Positions 1-8,169 of a stretch of 23,883 bases of DNA are shown here, piece by piece. The translations under genes and the position numbers were made by a program. Below the pieces are notes generated by a model, which saw only the letters and a program-made list of their open reading frames with translations, was not told the origin of the DNA and ran no database searches. Position 1 is the first letter of the stretch. Every line of letters begins with the position of its first letter. Source of the DNA: Akkermansiaceae bacterium (GTDB lineage Bacteria > Verrucomicrobiota > Verrucomicrobiia > Verrucomicrobiales > Akkermansiaceae); assembly GCA_029287105.1 (NCBI GenBank), contig JARFRT010000429.1, positions 1 to 23,883 on the forward strand, in the 5' to 3' direction.

Positions 1-973
1 CGGCGGCGACCAATTCCTCGCCCACCCGGCGGCGCGAATGAGCCTCGATATCTGCAAAGGATACTTCCCCTGGAACGAGTAATGCCATCAGCTCGTTGTT
101 GACTTTGAGTGCTATCGAGTAGACTTCCTTTTGCTGGGCCGTGAATTTGCCGTTTACGGGAAATGCACGGGAGATGTCGCTGACGTATTGGTTTTTCCTA
201 GCGCCGACATCCGTAAGGATCAGATCCCCATCCTTGAGTATTCCCATGGGCTCCTCGTAATGAATGTAGAAATTATTCCGTCCTCCGGAAACAATACTGG
301 CGAAGGCCGGCTCACGCACTCCGGCATCTGCCAGGACCTTGTTGAAAACCCCTTCAAGCTGGTATTCATACATGTCCGATCTTGCGGCCTTCATCATCGC
401 ATGAATCCCATCACTGGTGATGACCAGAGCTTCTCGAATATGCGCGATTTCCTCGGCATCCTTGATCGTGCGTGCAGCGCAGATGACCGGGTAGGCGTTT
501 TTGAAAGTCACTAATGGGCAAGTGGATCGGATTCTTTCGCTATGCCGATTTTGCGGTGCGTCCGCATGATCGGCGTCGAATTTATCAAAATCATACCACA
601 AGGCAGAAATGGCTCCCGAGTCGAGAAGGCCTTTGAGCGCCGGTTCAAAGGCTTCAACATCACTCACGGTTTTGATGCCGGAATGTTCCGTGGCCTCCTC
701 ATGGGAGATCCGGTAACCATGCCAGCGCTCCGACATGGGATCCTTGTTATGGATGTAGAGTGTTTCTTCGATCTCTCCACCATTGTTGACCGCCATGAAG
801 ACGCTGTCGGTCTGGGTGATACCGGTCAGGTAGTAGAAATTTCGGTTGGCAAAAAAGGGGTAGCTCGCGTCGGCTGTCTTTCTGCGGGCTGACCCCGCAA
901 ACAAAATGAGGCATTCCCCAATGTCCAAATTTTCATAAAACCGCTTTCTGCGCAATGGGTATGATCCGTTCAT
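1..973 (-). CDS. Xaa-Pro aminopeptidase (M24 family), C-terminus cut by window edge
   Basis: Metallopeptidase expected to remove an N-terminal residue preceding proline, in the cytoplasm. The minus frame is open from the ATG at 973 to the left edge (324 codons). The N-terminal part (about residues 1-130) matches the aminopeptidase P N domain, with FYYLTG near residue 50. The M24 pita-bread fold starts near residue 165. Two metal-binding aspartates are visible, D255 in LTDVGA and D266 in SDISRAFP, with the 11-residue spacing of the PepP family. The remaining His and two Glu ligands would lie beyond the window. The ATG at 973 has no good Shine-Dalgarno, but the protein begins right where the family does. 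Its upstream region carries three short direct repeats. Family call is firm; true substrate is not knowable from this. Confidence 0.9.
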   Translation of the reverse strand, partial: MNGSYPLRRKRFYENLDIGECLILFAGSARRKTADASYPFFANRNFYYLTGITQTDSVFMAVNNGGEIEETLYIHNKDPMSERWHGYRISHEEATEHSGIKTVSDVEAFEPALKGLLDSGAISALWYDFDKFDADHADAPQNRHSERIRSTCPLVTFKNAYPVICAARTIKDAEEIAHIREALVITSDGIHAMMKAARSDMYEYQLEGVFNKVLADAGVREPAFASIVSGGRNNFYIHYEEPMGILKDGDLILTDVGARKNQYVSDISRAFPVNGKFTAQQKEVYSIALKVNNELMALLVPGEVSFADIEAHSRRRVGEELVAA

Positions 974-977
974 GGGA

Positions 978-1044
978 ATAGCATAGAGGGACCGACCCTT
1001 GGCGGCAAGTCGGACATAGCATAGAGGGCACATAGCATAAAGGG
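978..1044. repeat. Three copies of a 13-bp direct repeat upstream of the aminopeptidase
   Basis: The unit ATAGCATAGAGGG occurs at 978-990 and 1016-1028 and, with one substitution (ATAGCATAAAGGG), at 1032-1044. Starts are 38 and 16 bp apart. The copy nearest the gene ends 4 bp before its start codon. On the minus strand each copy reads CCCTCTATGCTAT, which contains a loose -10-like TATGCT. This could be an operator array, repeated promoter elements or simply short duplications; the function is unknown. Confidence 0.55.
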
Positions 1045-1100
1045 CCAGGCCTTGACAGGCCCGCCCGTCTGCTCAGGACGTGTGGAAAGGCTACAGGAAG

Positions 1101-1434
1101 GAATGGCACTTAGTTAAGCGGCATCATCGTCTTCCGTAAGTGATGGACCTTCCATTAACGAGGCCTATCATGAACCCCAAAGGGGTATTCTATCGAAGCC
1201 CAGGGCAGCGCCCTGGGGTGGATATGCATCCCTATTTGAGCCCTGCAGGGGCGCTCTAAATCAACAGGCACGTAAGCGATTAGGTCGCCCTTTCAGGGCT
1301 CAACCGTAAGTGTTCATCTTAACCCAGGGCGCTGCCCCGGGCTTCGATAGATCGCACCTTCGGCGCTTAAATCAGTGTCGTCCATGATTTTCCAACAAGT
1401 AAACAACGTAAATCGCCTTAACCAAGTGCCATTC
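1101..1434. repeat. Nested inverted-repeat element (MITE-like or palindromic repeat relic)
   Basis: A 334-bp non-coding segment is built of three concentric inverted repeats. Outer arms: 1101-1118 (GAATGGCACTTAGTTAAG) pairs with 1417-1434, 17 of 18 positions. Middle arms: 1190-1217 pairs with 1323-1350, 27 of 28. These are G+C rich and each is itself nearly palindromic around CAGGGCAGCGCCCTGG. Inner arms: 1236-1253 pairs with 1286-1303, 16 of 18. No transposase ORF is inside and I see no clear target-site duplication. The layout fits a non-autonomous mobile element, possibly one palindromic repeat unit inserted in another. It would also fold into a long RNA hairpin if transcribed. It sits between the start of the aminopeptidase and the 3' end of the ProC-like gene. 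Confidence 0.7.
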
Positions 1435-1503
1435 GGTCAGGCAGAGAAATGCATCATCTTCGCCTTGGGCTGCCTCTCTGTCCTCTGCCAAGTTCCCGCA
1501 TTG

Positions 1504-2340
1504 TCAGGCGTCCGGGTTGGCGGTTCCGCGTAATTTTTCAAGTCTTGCTTCGATGTTGTCCAGACGCTCAACGACCTGGTCGAACCACAGGAGTTCCTCG
1601 AGCTGGTCCAGTGCCAATTCATTGAGTCCGCCTCGGGTGACACACTCCCGGGCCAGTCCTTGCAGGTCGGCGGCGGATGCCGTTGATTCGAGATGCGTCA
1701 GGGCGTGGAACATGTGGCTGGTGTAGGCGGCGGCGTTTTCGGCGCTGACACCCCGGCTGGCGACCCATTGGGTGACGGTCGCCGTCAGGCGGTGGTGGGT
1801 TGCCATCAAACCGCTGACGGCGGCAAAGCCGGTGAAGGCCGATTCATCCTCGACCTGAATGACTTTTCCACACCCGGAAAACAAGCGCGCGATGTCCTCA
1901 CAGGGCGGAAACAACGGTAACGGCCCGAGGCCAAACTCAACGGGCGGCAGAGGAATCAGTCGATGCACACGAGACAGGGGGCTCACGATTTGGCGTAATT
2001 CTTCGACGGGAAAACCGGCCACCAGGTTGATCAGCGTTTGATCGTCGCGAAACGTCAAGTCGTTCAGGACCGCCGCGGCCTGGTCGGGCAATACGGCGAA
2101 AATGATCATATCCGCCTGATCAACGATCGATTGATTTGATCGGTCAATGACAACATTTTCAAATCGGTCCGCCAGTCTCGACGAGCGCTGCTCATTTCGA
2201 AGGGAGACGCGAATCGGACCGGAGCAATGGCAATGCTCGATCATTCCAATCAGAAGCGCCTCGGCAATGGCACCGGTGCCGATCACTCCAATACGCGGTA
2301 ACAATCCCGAGTCCATGGTCGTTGCGCTACTGATGCTCAC
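1504..2340 (-). CDS. Pyrroline-5-carboxylate reductase family protein (ProC-like)
   Basis: Predicted cytoplasmic NAD(P)H-dependent reductase of the ProC family, which converts pyrroline-5-carboxylate to proline. The Rossmann glycine motif GVIGTGAIAEALL lies at about residues 18-30 and the helical dimerisation domain occupies roughly residues 165-278. The length (278) is normal for the family. The usual SPGGTT-type substrate motif of the C-terminal domain appears here as VTRGGLNE, so substrate specificity may differ from true ProC. The longest frame begins with GTG at 2340. An in-frame ATG at 2316 begins 7 residues before the Rossmann strand and is equally plausible; neither has a good Shine-Dalgarno. 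Family is secure; proline synthesis as the role is only probable. Confidence 0.8.
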   Translation of the reverse strand: MSISSATTMDSGLLPRIGVIGTGAIAEALLIGMIEHCHCSGPIRVSLRNEQRSSRLADRFENVVIDRSNQSIVDQADMIIFAVLPDQAAAVLNDLTFRDDQTLINLVAGFPVEELRQIVSPLSRVHRLIPLPPVEFGLGPLPLFPPCEDIARLFSGCGKVIQVEDESAFTGFAAVSGLMATHHRLTATVTQWVASRGVSAENAAAYTSHMFHALTHLESTASAADLQGLARECVTRGGLNELALDQLEELLWFDQVVERLDNIEARLEKLRGTANPDA

Positions 2341-2472
2341 GGCCAGGGATTTGCTTTTGGGGAGAGGGGTTCGGAGGGTCTGCCATGGCGAAGATAGGGG
2401 GTTGCGGGGCCGAGAAGGGGTGTTGGGTTCGGGACGGCGAATTACGCTCGGAGCTGCACGCTTTCCATCCCA

Positions 2473-3396
2473 CTAACCCTTGCCATATTCACCCGCGATC
2501 TTTTTCGCCGACGCCACAGTGTTGCGATGCAGCTTGGCGGTGAGGTCGGGGTGGCGGTTGTAGCCGCCGCCGTAGAGGATGGCGAGCGGGATGCGGTTTT
2601 TGATGAAGGCGCGGATGATGACGTCATCGCGGCGTTGCATGTCGGCGACGCTGAGCATCATTTTGCCAAGCAGGTCGTTGGAATGGTTGTCGGCGCCGGC
2701 GACCCAGATGACCAGATCCGGGACAAAGACGTCGAGCGCTCCCGCCAGGGTGTGGAAGAGCTGCTTGAGATACATGTCGCCCTCGACGTAGCGCACGGTT
2801 TCGACGTCCATCGAGCCGCCCACACCGGTGGTGGTGTTGGCGGTCTGGCCGACGTGGATCGAGTAGGTGAAGACGCGGGGGTCGTCCTGCAGGATGCTGT
2901 TGGTGCCGTTGCCTTGGTGGGCATCGGTATCGACGATCATGATCCGGATGCCGGGACGTTTTTCCTGCAGGTCCCGCACGGCGATGGCGACGTCGTTGAA
3001 GACGCAGAACGCCTCGCCGCGGCCCTTGAACGCATGGTGGGTGACGCGTTCGAGGCAGACGGCGACCCGCTCGGCGAGGGCGGCGTGGCAGGTCTGGCGG
3101 GTGGCTTCGGCCTCGGTCGCGCAACGGGCGAAAAGCCCGGGGGTGGCGGGTAGCCCGAGCGCGATCTGCTCGCGTCGGTCGAGCGCGCCGTGGTAGATTT
3201 TGGAGAGATAGGCGCCATCGTGCACACGCTTGAGCACATGCAGGTCGCTTTGGCTGACATCGACGATTTCCTCGGGCCTCAGGATGCCACCCTGGAGCAG
3301 CATCTCGCGGCTGGCCGAGAATTTGTCGCCCGGGAACGGGTGAGCCGCGGGAAGATCAAGTTTGAGGTCGAGGTCGGATGAATAGAAACAACGCAT
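2473..3396 (-). CDS. Histone deacetylase family protein (zinc amidohydrolase, class IV/HDAC11-like)
   Basis: Arginase/deacetylase-fold zinc hydrolase that removes acyl groups from lysine or small amines. The catalytic dyad H120-H121 sits in THHAF, followed by GEAFCVFND. Zinc ligands D158 and H160 are in DTDAHQGNGT, the third ligand D236 is in AGADNH, and the transition-state Tyr279 is in GGGYN. The N-terminal HPFPGDKF motif and the 307-residue length resemble the short class IV (HDAC11-like) branch. The glycine pair that normally precedes the His dyad (GGTHHA in relatives) is Glu-Arg-Val here, a mild departure. It is divergent from the S10 carboxypeptidase gene across 111 bp. In bacteria the substrate is rarely known; AcuC-like deacylation of a metabolic enzyme or of polyamines is possible. 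Confidence 0.9.
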   Translation of the reverse strand: MRCFYSSDLDLKLDLPAAHPFPGDKFSASREMLLQGGILRPEEIVDVSQSDLHVLKRVHDGAYLSKIYHGALDRREQIALGLPATPGLFARCATEAEATRQTCHAALAERVAVCLERVTHHAFKGRGEAFCVFNDVAIAVRDLQEKRPGIRIMIVDTDAHQGNGTNSILQDDPRVFTYSIHVGQTANTTTGVGGSMDVETVRYVEGDMYLKQLFHTLAGALDVFVPDLVIWVAGADNHSNDLLGKMMLSVADMQRRDDVIIRAFIKNRIPLAILYGGGYNRHPDLTAKLHRNTVASAKKIAGEYGKG

Positions 3397-3507
3397 GGTG
3401 AATGTTCTGATTCAAGGGATAGGGGGGAATATGGGAAGTGGGAAGTTTGAAGTTGGAAGAAAACGGATGAGTAGATAAAAGAAGGGCCAAACAACGTTAT
3501 AAGGATA

Positions 3508-5034
3508 ATGAACCGCTACTTATTGTATTCAAAAGGATTGAGAAACGGAGCCGTCTGCCTGGCGGCGACACTGATGCTGGGGCAATTGGCTGCCGAGCCC
3601 GCCAAGCAGGACGACTCGAAGGATAAAACCGCCAAGCCGGCCAAGGCTGCCAAGCCGGACAAGGCAACCAAGATGGTGGAGAAACAGGCGAGCGTAACCA
3701 TCGATGGCCGGAAAATCGAGTACACGGTGCGCACCTCACGGCTGGTGATCAAAAAGGACGACGGCAAGGCAAGGGCGTCGGTGTTCCACGTCGCCTACAC
3801 CCGCAACGACGTCAAGGACCTCTCGAAGCGGCCGGTGCTGTTTGCCTTTAATGGCGGGCCGGGCTCGTCCGCGGTGTGGCTCCATCTCGGTGCGCTCGGG
3901 CCGAGGATTCTGCCGACGTCGGAGGACGGCACCCAGGCGCTCAAGCCTCCGTACAAGGCGAAGCCAAACCCCTTTTCCATCCTGGACGTCGCGGATCTCG
4001 TGTTTATCGATCCCGTTTCAACGGGATATTCACGCCCCGAGGACAGCAAGGAGAAATTCCATGGTGTCGACGAGGACATCGAGAGTGTCGGTGATTTCAT
4101 CCGACGCTGGGTGACCGACAACAAGCGGTGGGCGTCGCCGAAGTACTTGTTGGGCGAGAGCTACGGCGGGGTGCGCGCCGCGGGGCTGTCGAATCACCTG
4201 CAAAGCCGCTTCGGGATGAATCTCAATGGCGTGGTCCTGCTGTCCAGCCTGATGGATTTCCGGCCGCTCAGCCCGGGCACCGGCAACGACCTCGCCTATG
4301 TCGCCTACTTGCCGGCCTATACCGCGATGGCGCACTACCATGGCAAGCTCAAGGGCGACCGGGACGCGCTGGTGGAACGGGCCAGGCAGTATGCGGCGGG
4401 CGCTTATGCCACGGCCTTGCTCAAGGGGTTCACGCTGGACGAGGCTGGCCGAAACAAGGTGGCGGCCGAGCTGGCCGGGTTGACGGGATTGTCCGAAAAG
4501 CTGATCCTGCGCCACGGCCTGCGGGTCGGGCCATCGCAGTTTCGCAAGGAACTGCTGCGGGCCGAGGGCAAGGTGCTGGGCCGTTTTGACGCACGCACCG
4601 CCTGGCCGGAGGTCGACAAGGCGGGCGAGACTCCGCAGTACGACCCGTCGATGTCGGTCATCAAGGGTCCGATTTCCTCCGCAATGCTCGACTACCTGGC
4701 TGATGGCCTCGGTTGGATGGAGGAGCGGCCGTATGAGATTATCGCCCGGGTGGGGAACTGGAACTGGGGGAAGGGGCGCGGCTTTGTCAACGTGTCATCA
4801 CGCCTCGCCACGGCAATGCGCGACAACCCGCACCTGCGCGTGCTGGTGCAGTGTGGTCATGCCGATCTGGCGACTCCCGCCGGCGGAATCCTGCACACTC
4901 TGGCCCACATGCGCGTGCCCGCGCCCCAGCGGGAAAACATCACCGTCGCCTGGTACGAGGCCGGGCATATGTTTTACCTGAATGAGCCGGACCTGAAAAA
5001 GATGAGGACGGACCTCGTAGAGTTTATCAAGTAG
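3508..5034 (+). CDS. Exported S10 family serine carboxypeptidase
   Basis: Alpha/beta-hydrolase peptidase that removes C-terminal residues from peptides, probably in the periplasm. Residues 1 to about 29 form a signal peptide (hydrophobic AVCLAATLMLG, then AAEP). Residues about 32-60 are a Lys/Ala/Pro-rich linker. The oxyanion segment FNGGPGSS is near residue 114. The triad is Ser218 in GESYGG, Asp453 in GHADLATP and His487 in AGHMFY, all in family order. At 508 residues it is typical for bacterial S10 proteins. AAGGA lies only 2 nt before the ATG at 3508, an unusually tight ribosome-binding site. A DUF4870 gene follows after 24 nt, so the two are probably co-transcribed. The role may be scavenging of environmental peptides. 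Confidence 0.92.
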   Translation: MNRYLLYSKGLRNGAVCLAATLMLGQLAAEPAKQDDSKDKTAKPAKAAKPDKATKMVEKQASVTIDGRKIEYTVRTSRLVIKKDDGKARASVFHVAYTRNDVKDLSKRPVLFAFNGGPGSSAVWLHLGALGPRILPTSEDGTQALKPPYKAKPNPFSILDVADLVFIDPVSTGYSRPEDSKEKFHGVDEDIESVGDFIRRWVTDNKRWASPKYLLGESYGGVRAAGLSNHLQSRFGMNLNGVVLLSSLMDFRPLSPGTGNDLAYVAYLPAYTAMAHYHGKLKGDRDALVERARQYAAGAYATALLKGFTLDEAGRNKVAAELAGLTGLSEKLILRHGLRVGPSQFRKELLRAEGKVLGRFDARTAWPEVDKAGETPQYDPSMSVIKGPISSAMLDYLADGLGWMEERPYEIIARVGNWNWGKGRGFVNVSSRLATAMRDNPHLRVLVQCGHADLATPAGGILHTLAHMRVPAPQRENITVAWYEAGHMFYLNEPDLKKMRTDLVEFIK

Positions 5035-5058
5035 CGTGCGCCAGTATCGGGAGGAGCA

Positions 5059-5526
5059 ATGGACGATGAAAATACAGCACAGTCGCGGCCACCCGCACTG
5101 CCGCAGAACAGGCCGCCAAGGATGCCGTTGTCTGACCCGGACGCCTTTGCACTGCAGGTCGGTTCTGATGGGGTCGGCCAGGATGACCGGACCAGCGGGA
5201 TGCTGGTCCATCTGTTGGCGATTCTCACAGGCTGGATCGGCGTGCTGATCATCTGGCTGGTCAAGAAAGACCAATCGCGGTTTGTCGATTTCCACGGACG
5301 GGAGGCGCTGAATTTCATGATCAGCTTTTTTCTCTACGCGGTCGGCCTCATGGCGCTGGCGATGGTCGTGGGGGTGCTTACCCTCGGGCTCGGGATGATT
5401 GTCATCTTCCCGGTGTTCATCATTCTGGGCATTGGCCAACTAGTGCTCGAAATCATGGCCTGCATGGCCGCGAACCGGGGCGAGTGGTACCGCTACCCGC
5501 TGACCATCCGCTTCATCCCGGACTGA
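5059..5526 (+). CDS. DUF4870 family membrane protein
   Basis: Small integral membrane protein of unknown function. The first 45 or so residues are hydrophilic and Pro-rich. Then come hydrophobic segments at about 49-68, 87-107 and 110-135. The DUF4870 signatures are visible: HLLAILTGWIG, IIWLVKKDQSRFVDFHGREALNF after the first helix, and the closing YRYPLTIRFI. The ATG at 5059 is preceded by GGGAGGAG, one of the few good Shine-Dalgarno sequences in this window. It lies 24 nt after the S10 carboxypeptidase stop and probably shares its transcript. No enzymatic motif is present. Confidence 0.88.
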   Translation: MDDENTAQSRPPALPQNRPPRMPLSDPDAFALQVGSDGVGQDDRTSGMLVHLLAILTGWIGVLIIWLVKKDQSRFVDFHGREALNFMISFFLYAVGLMALAMVVGVLTLGLGMIVIFPVFIILGIGQLVLEIMACMAANRGEWYRYPLTIRFIPD

Positions 5527-5541
5527 TGACGCGGTCGTGGT

Positions 5542-5567
5542 CACGGTCGCCGTGGCGGTCCTTTTTT
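5542..5567 (+). terminator. Possible weak intrinsic terminator after DUF4870 gene
   Basis: A 5-bp stem CACGG/CCGTG with a 3-nt loop is followed 7 nt later by six T residues. It sits just after the DUF4870 stop and before the convergent kinase-like gene. The stem is short and the spacing to the T run is long, so this is tentative. Confidence 0.35.
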
Positions 5568-5592
5568 GTTGTTTGTCAGGTCGGGTCGGAAG

Positions 5593-8169
5593 CTAGCGTC
5601 CGCCCACCTCCTTGTAACGTGACTGGCTCCACTTGAGGCCCTCGGTGTACTCGTCAAGCTTGCCGTTTTTGGTGATCAGGCTTTGCCACATGCCGATGGC
5701 GCCCTTGAAGAAGGTGATGGCGTCGGCCTTTTTTCCTCGGGCGGAGGCGGTGTGGCCCAGATCACCGTAGAGGTAGGCCAGCGACCGGCGTAGTTCCGTG
5801 TCACGTTTGCCAGCGCCTGCCTTGAGCAGCCGCTGCATGAGGTCGGCCGCCTGCCTGCCTTGCGCGAGCTCTCCGCTGGTGTCACCGGCATCACCCGAGA
5901 GGCCGGCGCGTTGCCAGTTGAATACCGCGAGCCGGTAGAGCGGTTCGCTGACCCCGGGATGCGCCGCGACAATTTTTTCGGTCAGCACGATCGCCTCATC
6001 CAGGCTTTTCGCTGCCGCCGTCGTTTTCCCCTGGTCGCGCAGCAGCACGGCCCGCAGTCCCTTGGCCGTGGCGATCTGCATCGAGGCGCCGTCGGGGGAC
6101 GTATCGTCCGCAGACAGTCCGGTCAGCAGCTTCTCGGCGGCCGTGAGTTTGGTCGTACCCAAACTGTCGTTGCCGGCCCGCATGTCAGATTCAGCAGCCA
6201 TGATCTCGATCTCGGCGAGCTTGATCTTGGCGAGCTTGAGTTGCGGGTTTTTTTTCAACAACCAGCGCAGGTGGTTGGCGGCCTCGCCACGGAGGCGGGT
6301 CGCGTCGTCGACGCGGTCGAGGCTCTCCGCCAACGACGCCGAGTGCAGGCTGAAGCGGGCGAGATCCGAGCGGACGGCAACATGGTCGGGGAGCGCCTTG
6401 TGCACGCCTTGCAAATCCTTGAGGGCGAGTTGGTAATGTTCAAGTGCCTTGGCTGGGTTCGCCTCCTGGACCATACGGCCGTCGATGATTTGCATCACGG
6501 CGTTAATGCGACGGGTCTCGGTCTCGTCACCCGCGGTGATGGCCTCGACCTCTTTCCTGACTTTGGGGAGCAGTCGGGTGGTGAATGTGGCGTCGTTTTT
6601 ATCAAGCGCTTGCAGCAGGCAGACGAGTCGGGCCCTTGCCCTGCGCGAGGAATGCCCCGGCTCCTTGATGCCGGCTTGATCCCAGGCCGCCGCCGCCTCG
6701 TCTAACAATTTATCCGCCTCCATGGGGTTTTTGTTGAACAATTCAAGTTCGGCAAGCTGCATGATGATGCGCGCACGGATCGGTTGGAACTGGTTGTCGC
6801 CGGCGGTGAGTTTGAGGAAACCCTGGAGTTCCCGGACCATGATGTCGCGTCCGGGGTCGGATTTTTTGAGCTCGGGAAGGTCGGTGCTTTCAGTGCGCAT
6901 CATCCATGCGAGCAGGTGGTCATTGGTGACACCGAGCGCGAGCAACTGGTCGCGGAGTAAGGTCTCGCGTGCGACTGCGGACTGTCGGGCCGACTGCTCA
7001 CGGTTTTCAGCATTGTTCTGAGCGGTGATGGCAATCGCCTCAGAGGACTTGGCATTGTCACGCTCGGTCTCGAGAGTGACGATGGTGTCGGAGAGGGTTT
7101 CATTATCCGAGCTGCGTCCGATTTTCTCGAGTGTCAGCATGCTGGAGAGGATGATGCAGCCTGTGATCCCTGCGCCGGCAACGGCAAGGGCACCGAGCAT
7201 GCCGAGCCTGTTCTGATTGGCTTTTTTGCGCAGACCGGCTTTTTCGCCGGCGGACTTCGCTTCGGTGTCGATGGTTTCCCAGGCGTGGATGACCTCGTTA
7301 AGGTCGCCGTAGCGGTCTTCCGGGTTGAGTGAGAGGCAGCGCTGGATGACTTCGCGCCGTTTGCGCTCTCGTTGATCAGTGGCTTCCTCTGGCCAGTTGG
7401 CCAGCTCCCGATGTTCAAGGCGTTCGGCAAGCTTGGTGACATCTGCCTGGATACCCGTGACGTGGGATTCCCCCGGGAGTGGCGCCACTTTACTGAAGGT
7501 GGCTTCACAGCGCGGGAACTTTTGGGTGAGTAGGCGGAAGGCCAGGACGGCAAAGGCGTAGGTGTCCCATGTGTAGCCCTTGCCTGTGAGGTAGCCATCG
7601 GGTTCGCGCAGTTGTTCGGGTGGGGCGTAGAGCAGGGCGTCCGTATAGGGGAGCATGCCGACACCCGGCATTTGGCCCATGGCAAAGTCGGTGAGAAACA
7701 GCTCGCCCTGTTCGTCGAAGAAGATGTTGCCCGGTTTGAGGTTGCCGTGCGGGATCCGGTGGTGGTGCATGCCGGCGAGTGCATGGGCAATTTTTTCGAT
7801 GACCTCCCAGGCTCCTTTTTCGGGATAATCACCCAGGCGCTCTTGCAGTGAATGGGGGGCGATGGTGCCGTGCTCTTCGTCGATCTCGGCGAGCATGGGC
7901 ATGATCATGCAGCGGCTGCCTTGCTTGGATTCCTTCCAGACGATCGGGATGACTCCGGCAGGGTAAGTCCCTCCGTCAAGTCGCTTGACCATACTCTCGA
8001 TCAACGGCCTGTTGACCGCCAGCGAGTTGAAAATGCGAACCGCATACCATGGGGTGTCGGGAAGGGTAGGGGGACTGCCTTTGGCATCCCGGGCGATGAA
8101 GACAGAACCGCAGGAGCCTTCGCCGACGAGGCCAAGGAGTTCCATCCCATCAATTTGCGGTTGCGCCAT
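5593..8169 (-). CDS. Transmembrane Ser/Thr protein kinase-like protein, probable pseudokinase, with helical repeats
   Basis: Single-pass membrane protein of 858 residues. Residues 1 to about 300 are a Hanks-type kinase fold with a glycine loop G16-E-G18-S-C-G21, an APE-like APPEQL, and a DxxA-type DTYAFAVL helix. A transmembrane helix lies at about 322-346. It is followed by a Glu/Gln/Ala-rich probable coiled coil (about 350-415) and a long alpha-helical, TPR-like region to the C-terminus. Key catalytic residues are changed: the VAIK lysine is Arg45 (YAVRIF), the HRD aspartate is Asn143 (HGNLKPGN) and DFG reads D161-F-A. The sequence therefore suggests a pseudokinase or a very weak kinase, perhaps a signalling scaffold. 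The first ATG (8169) precedes the fold by about 10 residues. The gene is monocistronic and convergent with DUF4870. Confidence 0.88.
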   Translation of the reverse strand: MAQPQIDGMELLGLVGEGSCGSVFIARDAKGSPPTLPDTPWYAVRIFNSLAVNRPLIESMVKRLDGGTYPAGVIPIVWKESKQGSRCMIMPMLAEIDEEHGTIAPHSLQERLGDYPEKGAWEVIEKIAHALAGMHHHRIPHGNLKPGNIFFDEQGELFLTDFAMGQMPGVGMLPYTDALLYAPPEQLREPDGYLTGKGYTWDTYAFAVLAFRLLTQKFPRCEATFSKVAPLPGESHVTGIQADVTKLAERLEHRELANWPEEATDQRERKRREVIQRCLSLNPEDRYGDLNEVIHAWETIDTEAKSAGEKAGLRKKANQNRLGMLGALAVAGAGITGCIILSSMLTLEKIGRSSDNETLSDTIVTLETERDNAKSSEAIAITAQNNAENREQSARQSAVARETLLRDQLLALGVTNDHLLAWMMRTESTDLPELKKSDPGRDIMVRELQGFLKLTAGDNQFQPIRARIIMQLAELELFNKNPMEADKLLDEAAAAWDQAGIKEPGHSSRRARARLVCLLQALDKNDATFTTRLLPKVRKEVEAITAGDETETRRINAVMQIIDGRMVQEANPAKALEHYQLALKDLQGVHKALPDHVAVRSDLARFSLHSASLAESLDRVDDATRLRGEAANHLRWLLKKNPQLKLAKIKLAEIEIMAAESDMRAGNDSLGTTKLTAAEKLLTGLSADDTSPDGASMQIATAKGLRAVLLRDQGKTTAAAKSLDEAIVLTEKIVAAHPGVSEPLYRLAVFNWQRAGLSGDAGDTSGELAQGRQAADLMQRLLKAGAGKRDTELRRSLAYLYGDLGHTASARGKKADAITFFKGAIGMWQSLITKNGKLDEYTEGLKWSQSRYKEVGGR

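Noticed and set aside
131..892. Two plus-strand open frames (127 and 116 codons)
   Set aside because: They lie antisense to the aminopeptidase reading frame, which carries clear M24 motifs; the plus-strand products have no family features.
3498..3503. TATAAG as a -10 box for the S10 carboxypeptidase gene
   Set aside because: It is too close to the start codon for a normal transcript and has no -35; it is better read as part of the AAGGA ribosome-binding region.
5860..6705. 281-codon plus-strand frame opposite the kinase-like gene
   Set aside because: It is antisense to the intact helical-repeat region and has no start context or domain.
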